DNA of 40,806 nt, from positions 1-40,806 of the forward strand of contig JADHYN010000002.1 of NCBI GenBank assembly GCA_016782425.1. Direction: 5' to 3'. This DNA comes from Candidatus Omnitrophota bacterium. Lineage in GTDB: Bacteria; Omnitrophota; Gorgyraeia; JABMRN01; RBG-13-46-9. Shown piece by piece: positions 17,013 through 25,390 of this stretch (positions are counted from its first letter, which is position 1; the number at the start of each line of letters is the position of its first letter). The translations under genes and the position numbers were made by a program. The notes beneath the pieces were generated by a model that did not search any database, was not told the DNA's origin, and saw only the letters and a program-made list of their open reading frames with translations.

Positions 17013-18986
17013 TTAGGCTTTTTTTAGTTTCTTATTCAGCACTTTTACCTGATCCCTGAAGAGTATTGCCTTTTCGAACTGCAGGTTTCTGGCAGCTTCC
17101 TTCATATCTTGTTCAAGGTCGCTTATAACGCTTCTTAATTCGTATTCGTCGTCGTATTCACCTGTCACATCCTGTATAAGATCTTTTGCTTTCTTGTATG
17201 ACTCGATACTTTCCTTGACGGCTTTCTTGATAGTCTCGGGAGTAATGTTGTATTTTTTGTTAAATGCAAACTGGAGTTTCCTTCTTCTTTCGGTCTCTTC
17301 TATCGCCTGTTTCATTGATTTTGTCATGTTGTCCGCATACATGAGGACGGTTCCGTTTATGTTCCGTGCGGCCCTTCCTGCAACCTGTATAAGGGATGTG
17401 CGGCTTCTTAAAAAACCTTCCTTGTCAGCGTCGAGGACCGCTACCAAAGATACCTCCGGTAAATCCAACCCTTCCCTTAACAAGTTTATACCTACAAGGC
17501 AATCGAACTTTTTCAATCTAAGGTCGCGCAGGATTTCTACCCTTTCTATGACGTCTATTTCCGAATGAAGATACCGAACCCTTATGCCCATCTCCGAAAG
17601 ATACTCGGAAAGTTCCTCTGCCATGCGCTTCGTCAGGGTCGTAACAAGTGTTCTTTCTTTTTTGCTGACCCGGCGTTTTATCTCTTCGATAAGATCGTCT
17701 ATCTGGTTTTCGATAGGTCTTACGATAATAGGCGGGTCAACCAGGCCCGTCGGGCGTATAACCTGTTCTACGAGAAATGCGCTCTTTGATGATTCATACT
17801 CGGTCGGAGTCGCAGAAACGAATATCACCTCTCTTGTAACCTCTGTAAATTCCTCGAATTTGAGCGGCCTATTATCAAGCGCACTCGGCAGCCTGAAACC
17901 GTATTCAACCAGCGTTTCCTTGCGGGCCCTGTCGCCGTTATACATTCCTCTTAACTGCGGAATCGCAACGTGGGATTCGTCAATAATGGTCAAAAAATCG
18001 TCCGGAAAATAATCAATAAGACACCACGGCCTTGAGCCGGGAGCCCTTCCGGCTAAGTGCCTTGAATAGTTCTCTATGCCGTTACAATATCCGAGCTCCC
18101 GCAACATCTCCATGTCGTATTTTGTCCTCGTTGCCAGCCTTTCCGCTTCCAAAAGCTTACCCTCGGACTTGAATTTCGCAAGCTGCTCTTTTAGTTCCTT
18201 TTCAATGGACTTTATGGCGTTTTCTATCTTATCGCCTCTGGTGACAAAATGCTTTGCCGGATAAATCGCCACTTTGTCGCACTCTCGTATGCTCCTGCCG
18301 GTAAGAGTGTCTATCTCTTTTATCGTCTTGACCTTGTCAAAGTCTAATTCTACTCTGTAAGCTGTTTCTAAGTATGCCGGAAAAATTTCTATTATATCGC
18401 CTCTTACCCTGAATTTCCCCCGCTGGAACTCGATATCATTTCTATCGTAGTGGATATCCACTAACTTCTTGAGGAGTTCCTCTCTTGTTGCCGTATCGCC
18501 CCTCTTGATGATAAGAAGTAGCTCTTTGTAGTCTTCCGGCGATCCGAGTCCGTATATGCATGAGACACTGGATATGATTATGACGTCATTTCTTGACATG
18601 AGGGAGCTTGTGGCTCTCAGTCTCATCCTGTCGATGTCGTCGTTTATGGAGGCGTCTTTCTCTATGTACATATCCGCTTGCGGAATGTAAGCCTCGGGTT
18701 GATAATAGTCGTAATAACTGACAAAATACTCGACGGCATTCTCGGGAAAGAAATCTCTAAACTCGGCGTAGAGCTGGGCAGCAAGGGTCTTGTTGTGGGA
18801 TATGACAAGGGTTGGTTTTTTGATTTTCTCGATTACGTTGGCCAAGGTATATGTCTTTCCGCTGCCCGTAACGCCGAGAAGTGTTTGGAACTGTTTCTTT
18901 CTTTGTAGGCCGTCTATTAGTTGATCGATAGCCTGGGGCTGATCCCCTTTGGGCTTATATTCGCTGACGAGCTTGAATTTACGCAT
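17013..18986 (-). CDS. uvrB: Excinuclease ABC subunit B
   Basis: The 657-aa helicase-like repair protein includes Walker [15 protein letters not shown] (about residues 38-51), the damage-probing beta hairpin [12 protein letters not shown], the [17 protein letters not shown] box, helicase motif [11 protein letters not shown], and a C-terminal UVR domain that contacts UvrC (last ~40 residues, [18 protein letters not shown]). UvrB takes the lesion from UvrA and positions UvrC for incision. It is full length. Its start is immediately preceded by repeat module 1 (18989-19175), whose final AGGT is the only ribosome-site-like sequence, so the module may supply part of the initiation signal. Confidence 0.97.
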   Translation of the reverse strand: MRKFKLVSEYKPKGDQPQAIDQLIDGLQRKKQFQTLLGVTGSGKTYTLANVIEKIKKPTLVISHNKTLAAQLYAEFRDFFPENAVEYFVSYYDYYQPEAYIPQADMYIEKDASINDDIDRMRLRATSSLMSRNDVIIISSVSCIYGLGSPEDYKELLLIIKRGDTATREELLKKLVDIHYDRNDIEFQRGKFRVRGDIIEIFPAYLETAYRVELDFDKVKTIKEIDTLTGRSIRECDKVAIYPAKHFVTRGDKIENAIKSIEKELKEQLAKFKSEGKLLEAERLATRTKYDMEMLRELGYCNGIENYSRHLAGRAPGSRPWCLIDYFPDDFLTIIDESHVAIPQLRGMYNGDRARKETLVEYGFRLPSALDNRPLKFEEFTEVTREVIFVSATPTEYESSKSAFLVEQVIRPTGLVDPPIIVRPIENQIDDLIEEIKRRVSKKERTLVTTLTKRMAEELSEYLSEMGIRVRYLHSEIDVIERVEILRDLRLKKFDCLVGINLLREGLDLPEVSLVAVLDADKEGFLRSRTSLIQVAGRAARNINGTVLMYADNMTKSMKQAIEETERRRKLQFAFNKKYNITPETIKKAVKESIESYKKAKDLIQDVTGEYDDEYELRSVISDLEQDMKEAARNLQFEKAILFRDQVKVLNKKLKKA

Positions 18987-18988
18987 TC

Positions 18989-19175
18989 AATGAGACCTGT
19001 ACTTGTGAAAATCTTTAGATTTTCGCAAGTACATCTTCTTTGAGTTTCTCCTAGGAAGGGTCGAATTGACCCCCCACCACTTTCTAAAATTACAATTTCT
19101 TGTTATTAAAGGCTTTGTCTCTATCATAATACATTCTTCACCATTTTTATACCTAGCATAGAAAGTGGTGGGGGG
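18989..19175. repeat. Intergenic repeat module, copy 1 (upstream of uvrB)
   Basis: Plus-strand order: aatgagacc; a hairpin with arms tgtacttgtgaaaatct (18998-19014) and agattttcgcaagtaca (19017-19033); a linker ending gaagggtcgaattga; then a 106-bp element (19070-19175) bounded by perfect 17-bp inverted ends, ccccccaccactttcta and its complement. The interior is A/T-rich and about 87% identical to copy 2 at 25276-25497. No reading frame is visible. From 19176 to the nadC stop at 19221 I see nothing further beyond a short agctccggctccgg run. Confidence 0.85.
19070..19175. mobile_element. MITE-like element, 106 bp, 17-bp perfect inverted ends
   Basis: The ends ccccccaccactttcta (19070-19086) and tagaaagtggtgggggg (19159-19175) are exact complements. 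The 72-base interior contains a TATGAT -10-like box reading toward uvrB. It is too short to encode protein. A near copy with ends differing by one base is at 25391-25497. No convincing target-site duplication is seen, so mobility is inferred from repetition and ends only. Confidence 0.65.
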
Positions 19176-19220
19176 TAAAGCTCCGGCTCCGGTGGACAGG
19201 CGCTCCCGTAAGTCTGGGCT

Positions 19221-20078
19221 TCATTTGATCTCCAAACTCATGTCCACAGATTCAACCGCGTCTGTGAGAGATCCTATTGAAATTCTATCTGCGCCTGTCT
19301 TGGCGTATTCCTCGATATTATCAAGATCTATACCCCCTGAGACTTCTAGAAGGGGCTTTTCTGTTGAGGCTATCTTTTTCCTTAATCCGGCGGCTTCTTT
19401 TACATCTTTTGCGCTCATGTTGTCAAGCATGATAATGTCCGGTTGCCCTCCCAACGCGGCCTTAAACTGCTCCAAGTTCTCGACTTCAATTTCTATTTTT
19501 ATATTCTTCGTAATCTTCTTCCTTATATCGCCGATAAAGTCCTTTTTTCCTTCCATTTTTGCAACCTTGATGTGATTGTCTTTCACGAGTACCTGATCCC
19601 AGAGGCCGAATCTGTGGTTGTGGCCGCCTCCCACTTCCACGGCGTATTTCTCCAAATACCTCAGAAGGGGGAAGGACTTACGGGTATCATATATTTCAAT
19701 GCCGTATTTTTTTGTCTTCTCCACGTATTTATTTACCTTCGTAGCTATTCCGCTTAAGAAACACAAGAAATTGAGTATCGTTCTTTCAGCGGAAAGCATG
19801 GCTCGCGCGTGTCCTTCGAGGAAAACAATCTCTTTCCCCTCGTAGACGTGTTGTCCTTCTTCGCACTGCGGCTTAAATCTTACGCTATAATCGATTGTAT
19901 TTATGATCCATTCCGCTATATCAATACCGCAAAGAACGCAGTCTTCATGCACCACAATGGAGGCCTTTATGCTTTCGAGTTTGGGAATTGTATTCGCGGT
20001 AGTAATATCGCCGATACCGATATCTTCTTTTAAGGCTGCTTTTATAATTTTTAGGGTTCTTTTTTTATCCAATTTCAT
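19221..20078 (-). CDS. nadC: Nicotinate-nucleotide pyrophosphorylase (quinolinate phosphoribosyltransferase)
   Basis: About 285 aa from ATG 20078, which has a GGAGAG site; the frame opens 18 bases earlier at 20096 but without a good site. Visible features are ALKEDIGIGDITT at the N-terminus, ARAMLSAERTILNFLCFLSGIAT, the substrate-binding segment DTRKSFPLLRYLEKYAV, GGGHNHRFGLWDQVLVKDNH and the barrel-end GADRISIGSLTDAV. NadC makes nicotinate mononucleotide from quinolinate and PRPP in de novo NAD synthesis. nadA and nadB are not in the window. It follows rluB nearly without a gap and precedes the repeat module and uvrB. Confidence 0.95.
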   Translation of the reverse strand: MKLDKKRTLKIIKAALKEDIGIGDITTANTIPKLESIKASIVVHEDCVLCGIDIAEWIINTIDYSVRFKPQCEEGQHVYEGKEIVFLEGHARAMLSAERTILNFLCFLSGIATKVNKYVEKTKKYGIEIYDTRKSFPLLRYLEKYAVEVGGGHNHRFGLWDQVLVKDNHIKVAKMEGKKDFIGDIRKKITKNIKIEIEVENLEQFKAALGGQPDIIMLDNMSAKDVKEAAGLRKKIASTEKPLLEVSGGIDLDNIEEYAKTGADRISIGSLTDAVESVDMSLEIK

Positions 20079-20083
20079 ACTAG

Positions 20084-20809
20084 TCACTCTCCACACATTT
20101 TCTTAAGCCCCGCAAGCTCACCCTCGGAAAGAGACCGGACCTCGCCTTCTTCTAAAGTTCCCAATCTCAAAGGCCCGTACGCTATGCGTCTAAGCCCTAG
20201 CACGTTATGACCGATGGCTTTGAGCATCCTGCGCACCTCTCTTTTTCTTCCTTCGCGAAGCGTAAGAACGAGGGTTGTAAACCTAGCATTCTTTGTTTCA
20301 AGAACGACTTTTTGAGCCCGCGCTAATTTTCCGTCGATCCGAACACCCTTCTCGAGACGAAGCAAATCTTCTTCTTTTACTCTTCCTTTTGCCTTAACCT
20401 CGTAAATCCTGTCGATCTCGAATTTTGGGTGTGTCAATCGATACGTCAAGTCCCCGTCGTTTGTCAGTATAATTAGACCTCTTGTATCTTTGTCGAGCCG
20501 CCCAACAGGATAGAGCCTCGCGCCCACCCATCTTACATAATCGAAAACCGTTTTTCTTCCGCGTTCGTCTCTGGCTGTTGAAAGAACTCCGGGTGGTTTG
20601 TTCAAAATATAATAATATTTTTTTTCTTTAAAAGAGATACGTTTTTCATTGAACGTTATTTCATCATTCGCGATATCTACCGCGAAACCCTTCTTTGTAA
20701 TGATTTTGCCGTTTACCTTTACGCGATTGGATTCTATGAATTCGGCGGCTTTACGTCGGCTTGTTATACCGGCTTTAGAAAGAGCGACCTGGAGCCTGAT
20801 TTTTCTCAT
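20084..20809 (-). CDS. rluB: Ribosomal large-subunit pseudouridine synthase, RluB/RsuA family
   Basis: The 241-aa protein has an N-terminal S4 RNA-binding domain (RLQVALSKAGITSRRKAAEFIES, residues 4-26) and a catalytic domain with YPVGRLDKDTRGLIILTNDGDL, where the Asp of RLDKDT is the catalytic residue, plus the downstream LREGRKREVRRML motif. Members isomerise a uridine in 23S rRNA helix 90 (RluB) or in 16S rRNA (RsuA). The length and KPPG/GRLDxDTxGL pattern fit RluB better, but the exact target is not certain. Its ATG overlaps the valS stop by four bases. Confidence 0.9.
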   Translation of the reverse strand: MRKIRLQVALSKAGITSRRKAAEFIESNRVKVNGKIITKKGFAVDIANDEITFNEKRISFKEKKYYYILNKPPGVLSTARDERGRKTVFDYVRWVGARLYPVGRLDKDTRGLIILTNDGDLTYRLTHPKFEIDRIYEVKAKGRVKEEDLLRLEKGVRIDGKLARAQKVVLETKNARFTTLVLTLREGRKREVRRMLKAIGHNVLGLRRIAYGPLRLGTLEEGEVRSLSEGELAGLKKMCGE

Positions 20810-23592
20810 AGGGCGCTTAGGTTTTTCTTAAGAGAATTTATTTCAACTTTGACAAGCTCTTTTCTTCCTTTTGCCTTCTGGACAACATCCTTCGGTGCTT
20901 TAGAAATAAATCCTTTGTTCTTCAATCTGCCCTCTACCCTTTTAAGTTCAGACTGAAGATTGTTAACCTTTTCTTCCAAGCGCTTCTTTTCCTTATCGAT
21001 ATCAATAATGCCTTCCAGCGGAATGAATATCTCTATATCATGTATAACCGAAACGGCCGAATGCTTGGGTTTTTTAATTCTGGTTGAAACATCCAGATTG
21101 CCGACGCGCGCAAGCTTATTTATATATTTGACGTTTGTATTTAAAGCTGCGAGGACTTTTTTATTTTTCACTTTTATAAATACGTCAACTTCCTTCTGGT
21201 GCTCTATGCGCCAAGTTGCTCTCAGATTCCTGACTGCCTGGATGACATCGATGAGAAGCTGCATTTCTTTGTCAACCTTCTTGTCGATAAATTCTTTTTG
21301 CATGTGCGGCCATTTCGTAACCATGACCGAAACTGTCGTGTGTTCTCTTGGAAGCCGCTGCCATATATCCTCTGTTATAAAAGGCATGACGGGATGTAGC
21401 ACTCTCAAGGATTTCTCAAGCACCTTGTAAAGCGTAATTTGCGTATGCGGCTCGTCTATGGTTAATTTTGCGATTTCGAGATACCAGTCGCAGAACTCGT
21501 GCCAGATAAATTCGTAAATTCTGTTTGCCGCGTCGTTTATCCTGTATAACTCGAGCGACTTGGTAAAATCCCCGAGTGCCTCATAGAACCTGCTCAATAT
21601 CCATCTATCCGCCAAGGTAAATTTCTCATTAGCCACTTGTCCGCCGAAGCACACTTCTTGCGATTTTCTCCCCTGGCGAAGGCGGATCTGGCAAAGATCC
21701 TTTTTCACCATGTCCTCTTTTAGATTCATGAGCACAAGCCTTGAGGCATTCCAGAGCTTGTTTGCGAAATTTCTTCCTATCTCGAATTTCTGGGGCGATA
21801 GAAATACATCCTGGCCTTGGGCCGTAATGGAGATTATGCTGAATCTTAAGGCATCGCTTCCGAATTTATCTATAATATCAATCGGGTCTATCGTGTTCCC
21901 GAGAGACTTTGACATCTTGGTGCCGGTATCATCCCTTACAGTGCCGTGGATATAGACGTCACCAAACGGTATGTCTTTCATAAATTTAAGGCCTGAGATT
22001 ACCATGCGCGCTACCCAGAAAAATATTATCTCCTGTGCGGTAACGAGAACATCCGTAGGGTAAAAATAGTCTAATTCTGCTTTTGCTTTTTCGTCTGTCG
22101 TCCGTCGTCCGTCGTCCGTCGTCTTTTCAACCGGCCATCCAAACGTCGCAAACGGCCACAGCCACGAACTGAACCACGTGTCAAGCACATCTGGATCCTG
22201 CTCGATTTCAGTCGAATTACAATGTGGACATTTTTCGGGTTTGGTCTTGGAAACAATAATCCCTGTATCTCTGGTCTGTCGTCTGTCGTCTGTCGTCTGT
22301 TCGTAGCATTTCTTACAGTAATATACAGGAATACGGTGTCCCCACCAGATCTGTCTTGAAATACACCAATCCCTTATGTTCGACATCCAATTCAGATAGA
22401 CCTTCGTCCACCGCTTTGGGTAAAATTTTATCTTTCCTTTTTCTACAGCTTCCCTGGCCTTCACGGAAAGGGGCTTCATCCTTACAAACCACTGCTTTGA
22501 AAGCCGTGGTTCGATCATGGTGTGGCAACGATAGCAATGCCCTACAGAATGCTTGTGGGGCTCTGCTTTTATGAAAAGATCCCTTTCTTTTAAGTCTTCA
22601 ATAAGCGCTTCCCGGCATTCCAGTCTATCCATGCCTTTGTAATCACCGGCGGCTTCATTCATGGTTGCGTCGTTGTTCATTACATTAACCGGCTCCAGCT
22701 TGTGGGCAATACCCAGTTCAAAGTCAACCGGATCGTGGGCGGGTGTAACCTTTAAAGCCCCTGTTCCGAAAGAAGGATCTACTTTTGAATCAAATATTAC
22801 TTTAAGTTCCCTCTGTAGGATCGGAAGAACTAGGGTCTTTCCTTTCAGACCTTTATATCTTTTGTCTTTCGGGTTAACGGCGACAGCGACATCGCCAAGC
22901 ATTGTCTCGGGACGCGTCGTCGCTACTACCACGAAACCCTTATCGTCCGTCGTCCGTCGTCCGTCGTCCGTCGTAGCGACTGGATACTTCACGTAATAAA
23001 GCATCCCGTCTATCTCGCGGTGCTGGGCTTCCTCGTCACTCAAGGCAGTCTGGCATCGCGGGCACCAGTTTATGATATAGTCTCCTCTGTAAATCAAGTC
23101 CTCGTTATATAAACGTATAAATACCTCGAGAACCGCGTCGGAAAACATCTCGTCCATCGTAAAGCGTGTCCTCGGCCAGTCGCAGGAACAACCCAGCCTT
23201 TTAAGCTGGTCAATTATCGCAGAGCCGTACTTTTCCTTCCACCTCCAGACTTCCTCCAAGAATTTGTCCCTGCCCAAGTCATAACGTTTTTTCCCTTTTT
23301 CGATAAGCATTTTTTCAACAACATTCTGCGTTGCAATGCCTGCGTGGTCTGTTCCCGGCATCCATAAAGATTCAAAACCCTGCATCCTTTTAAACCTGAT
23401 GTATATATCCTGAATAGTGTTGTTAAGGGCGTGGCCCATGTGCAATATGCCGGTTATGTTGGGCGGCGGGATCACCATGGAATACGGCTTCTTCTTGGGA
23501 TTTACCTTGGCGGCAAAGAGGTTTTCTTTTTCCCAGAAGGCATACCACCTCTTTTCTACTTCCTTAGGATTGTATTTGGTCGGGATTTCCAT
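20806..23592 (-). CDS. valS: Valine-tRNA ligase with repeat-derived in-frame insertions
   Basis: The 928-aa class I synthetase has the HIGH motif as HMGH (51-54), editing-domain VVVATTRPETMLGD (about 221-234), the zinc-like CKKC...CPHC pairs near 426-458, KMSKS (559-563), an anticodon domain, and a C-terminal coiled-coil arm. It charges tRNA-Val and hydrolyses mischarged Thr-tRNA. Four segments are foreign in look: TTDDGRRTTDD near 207, TTDDRRQTRD near 433, TTDDGRRTTDE near 491, and CQIRLRQGRKSQ near 634. The first three are translated heptanucleotide repeats, the last a palindrome; all fall between conserved motifs, so activity is probably kept. Upstream lies cimA with hairpins between them. 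Confidence 0.96.
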   Translation of the reverse strand: MEIPTKYNPKEVEKRWYAFWEKENLFAAKVNPKKKPYSMVIPPPNITGILHMGHALNNTIQDIYIRFKRMQGFESLWMPGTDHAGIATQNVVEKMLIEKGKKRYDLGRDKFLEEVWRWKEKYGSAIIDQLKRLGCSCDWPRTRFTMDEMFSDAVLEVFIRLYNEDLIYRGDYIINWCPRCQTALSDEEAQHREIDGMLYYVKYPVATTDDGRRTTDDKGFVVVATTRPETMLGDVAVAVNPKDKRYKGLKGKTLVLPILQRELKVIFDSKVDPSFGTGALKVTPAHDPVDFELGIAHKLEPVNVMNNDATMNEAAGDYKGMDRLECREALIEDLKERDLFIKAEPHKHSVGHCYRCHTMIEPRLSKQWFVRMKPLSVKAREAVEKGKIKFYPKRWTKVYLNWMSNIRDWCISRQIWWGHRIPVYYCKKCYEQTTDDRRQTRDTGIIVSKTKPEKCPHCNSTEIEQDPDVLDTWFSSWLWPFATFGWPVEKTTDDGRRTTDEKAKAELDYFYPTDVLVTAQEIIFFWVARMVISGLKFMKDIPFGDVYIHGTVRDDTGTKMSKSLGNTIDPIDIIDKFGSDALRFSIISITAQGQDVFLSPQKFEIGRNFANKLWNASRLVLMNLKEDMVKKDLCQIRLRQGRKSQEVCFGGQVANEKFTLADRWILSRFYEALGDFTKSLELYRINDAANRIYEFIWHEFCDWYLEIAKLTIDEPHTQITLYKVLEKSLRVLHPVMPFITEDIWQRLPREHTTVSVMVTKWPHMQKEFIDKKVDKEMQLLIDVIQAVRNLRATWRIEHQKEVDVFIKVKNKKVLAALNTNVKYINKLARVGNLDVSTRIKKPKHSAVSVIHDIEIFIPLEGIIDIDKEKKRLEEKVNNLQSELKRVEGRLKNKGFISKAPKDVVQKAKGRKELVKVEINSLKKNLSAL
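21640..21700. repeat. Palindromic repeat inserted in frame within valS
   Basis: tccgcc (21640-21645) and ggcgga (21681-21686) bracket the segment. They are followed by ggatct-ggcaa-agatcc (21684-21700), a perfect six-bp hairpin. The same tccgcc/ggcgga/ggatcc vocabulary makes up the intergenic palindromes at 158-214 and 23611-23690. It encodes roughly residues 632-656 of ValRS, between a conserved NLKEDM-like segment and LADRWILSR. Confidence 0.7.
22091..22125. repeat. Heptanucleotide tandem repeat in valS (third tract by protein order)
   Basis: Five near-identical units of tcgtccg (first tcgtctg, last tcgtctt) run from 22091 to 22125. Read on the minus strand they encode the TTDDGRRTTDE segment. 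A seven-base unit repeats every seven codons, so the peptide period TTDDGRR follows from the DNA repeat. Confidence 0.9.
22274..22301. repeat. Heptanucleotide tandem repeat in valS (second tract)
   Basis: Four units of gtctgtc (the last gtctgtt) at 22274-22301 encode the TTDDRRQTRD segment. It ends in ctgttcgtagcat, a 13-base string that also closes the unrelated intergenic tract at 38130-38200. Confidence 0.9.
22943..22974. repeat. Heptanucleotide tandem repeat in valS (first tract)
   Basis: Four exact tcgtccg units plus tcgt (22943-22974) encode the TTDDGRRTTDD segment in the editing domain, directly before the conserved VVVATTRPET strand. Confidence 0.9.
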
Positions 23593-23610
23593 TTTTGAAA
23601 TTAAATATCA

Positions 23611-23690
23611 AAAATCTCCGCCAAAGGCGGATCCGCTTTTGGCGGAGATTTTTTATTTTTTCCGCCTAAGGCGGATCCGCCTTTGGCGGA
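23611..23690. repeat. Tandem GC-rich palindromes at the cimA 3' end
   Basis: Palindrome A has 15-base perfect arms, aaaatctccgccaaa (23611-23625) and its complement (23638-23652), around a self-complementary gcggatccgc core. It starts directly after the cimA stop and, with the T-rich tail on the minus strand, should terminate cimA transcripts. Palindrome B is two abutting hairpins, tccgcctaaggcgga (23661-23675) and tccgcctttggcgga (23676-23690). It lies inside the cimA frame and encodes its last residues. Confidence 0.88.
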
Positions 23691-25257
23691 GATTTTTTTC
23701 GCTGTCCTTTAAAAGTTTGTATTCAACCGAGTCAACAAGGGCTTGCCAGCTGGCTTCGATGATGTTCTCGGAAACACCGATTGTCCACCAGGAATCTGTC
23801 TTATCCTGGGATTGGATAAGAACCCTTACCCTGGCTTCCGTGCCTGCTTTCTCGTCCAGAACCCTTACCTTGAAGTCGGTAAGGTGCATTTCGTTTAAAG
23901 AAGGGTAAAAGTCTTTTAGCGCTTTTCGCAGTGCATTGTCTAGTGCATTAACCGGGCCGTCTCCGAGGGATGCGGTATGTTCAAGTTTTCCGTTAACTTT
24001 AAGCTTGATTGTCGCTTCAGAAATAATCTTACCCTTCGTGCGCTTTTCCACGCTGACGCGAAATTCTTTGAGTTCGAAGAATTTCTTGAGTTTCTTCACG
24101 GTCTTTTTCATGAAAAGTTTTAAAGACGCTTCTGCAGCCTCAAAATGGTAACCCTTATGTTCTAAATCCTGGAGTAACTTTAGGATCCTCTTTGTCTCGG
24201 GCGCTTCTTTGTCAAGTTCCACATCGATCTCCTGGGCTTTCTCCAGGATACTGGACTTGCCGGAGAGCTCGGAAATAAGAAGTTTTCTCCTGTTACCTAC
24301 CCTGGCCGGATCCATGTGTTCGTATGTTCTCGGATTTTTTACGATGGCGTTTACGTGCACGCCAGCCTTATGAGCAAATGCGCTAGAGCCGACAAACGGC
24401 TGGTTGTCCCCCAGTTTCATATTGCTTGTCTCGGCGATATAATAGGCAGTTTCCGTAAGCTCTTTAATTGATATATCGGATATGCAATCGACACCAAGTT
24501 TTAGTTTAAGATTTGCTATGATAGATACGAGATTCGCATTCCCACACCTTTCGCCGTATCCGTTTATGGTTCCCTGCACGTGAACACAGCCTGCCTGTAC
24601 AGCAGCTATGCTATTTGCAACCGCCATGTCGGAGTCATTATGGGCGTGGATACCTAAAGGTGTTTTCACTTTTTCTTTCACTTCTTTTACAATCTCAAAG
24701 ACGCTAGATGTCAATGTTCCGCCGTTAGTATCGCATAAAACAATCTTCGCGGCGCCTCCTCTTTCGGCGGCCGCAAGAGTCTTTAATGCATAACTGGGGT
24801 TTTCTCTGTAGCCGTCAAAGAAATGCTCTGCGTCGAATATCGCGGTCTTACCTTTAGATTTGAGATACGTTATTGATTCTTCTATCATCTTAAGGTTCTC
24901 ATCCAGTGTTGTTTTTAATACCTCTTTTACGTGAAGATCCCAGCTTTTACCGAAAATAGTTATAACATCTACATTGGAACAGAGAAGTCCCTTCATCGTC
25001 GCGTCTTTAGCAACATCTGTATTGGCTCTTCTTGTCGCGCCAAAGGCAACGAGCTTCGAATTTTTCAATTTTAATTTCGTGGCCTTTTTAAAGAAGTCGA
25101 CGTCCTTCGGGTTTGCACCCGGCCATCCGCCTTCGATATAGTGAACCCCTAAACTATCGAGTTTTTCGGCGATTCTGATTTTATCCGAAACGGAAAACGA
25201 GATTCCCTGTGTCTGCGCGCCGTCTCTCAGCGTAGTATCGTATACTTCGACTTTCAT
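23653..25257 (-). CDS. cimA: (R)-citramalate synthase
   Basis: About 535 aa from ATG 25257 (MKVEVYDTTLRDG), which has a GAGAGG ribosome site at good distance; an ATG nine bases earlier touches that site and is unlikely. The DTTLRDGAQ start, the LCDTNGG and HAHNDSDMAVANS metal/substrate motifs of the HMGL-like barrel, and a C-terminal LeuA-type regulatory domain (about 400-520) identify the CimA branch, not LeuA. It condenses pyruvate and acetyl-CoA to citramalate, the threonine-independent entry to 2-oxobutyrate and isoleucine; the C-terminal domain normally senses isoleucine. The last residues, LRQRRIRLRRKK, come from a palindromic repeat, giving a basic tail not expected in the family. lysC lies upstream. 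Confidence 0.92.
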   Translation of the reverse strand: MKVEVYDTTLRDGAQTQGISFSVSDKIRIAEKLDSLGVHYIEGGWPGANPKDVDFFKKATKLKLKNSKLVAFGATRRANTDVAKDATMKGLLCSNVDVITIFGKSWDLHVKEVLKTTLDENLKMIEESITYLKSKGKTAIFDAEHFFDGYRENPSYALKTLAAAERGGAAKIVLCDTNGGTLTSSVFEIVKEVKEKVKTPLGIHAHNDSDMAVANSIAAVQAGCVHVQGTINGYGERCGNANLVSIIANLKLKLGVDCISDISIKELTETAYYIAETSNMKLGDNQPFVGSSAFAHKAGVHVNAIVKNPRTYEHMDPARVGNRRKLLISELSGKSSILEKAQEIDVELDKEAPETKRILKLLQDLEHKGYHFEAAEASLKLFMKKTVKKLKKFFELKEFRVSVEKRTKGKIISEATIKLKVNGKLEHTASLGDGPVNALDNALRKALKDFYPSLNEMHLTDFKVRVLDEKAGTEARVRVLIQSQDKTDSWWTIGVSENIIEASWQALVDSVEYKLLKDSEKNLRQRRIRLRRKK

Positions 25258-25342
25258 TCGTATCATCCTCTCTTTAATGAGACCCAGATTTAAGAAAATC
25301 TTTGATTTTCGTAAATCTGTCTTCTGTGAACTTCTTCTCTGA

Positions 25343-25375
25343 ACCCTGTTAGAAATATCTTATTTCTAACAGGGT
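25343..25375. repeat. Perfect 15-bp-arm hairpin inside module copy 2
   Basis: accctgttagaaata (25343-25357) pairs exactly with tatttctaacagggt (25361-25375) around tct. The corresponding place in copy 1 lacks it, so it looks like a separate small insertion. Confidence 0.85.
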
Positions 25376-25390
25376 GAAGGGTCGAATTGA

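Noticed and set aside
22071-22974. CRISPR-like array from the repeated units in valS
   Set aside because: Units are seven bases, contiguous and without spacers, and are translated within valS.
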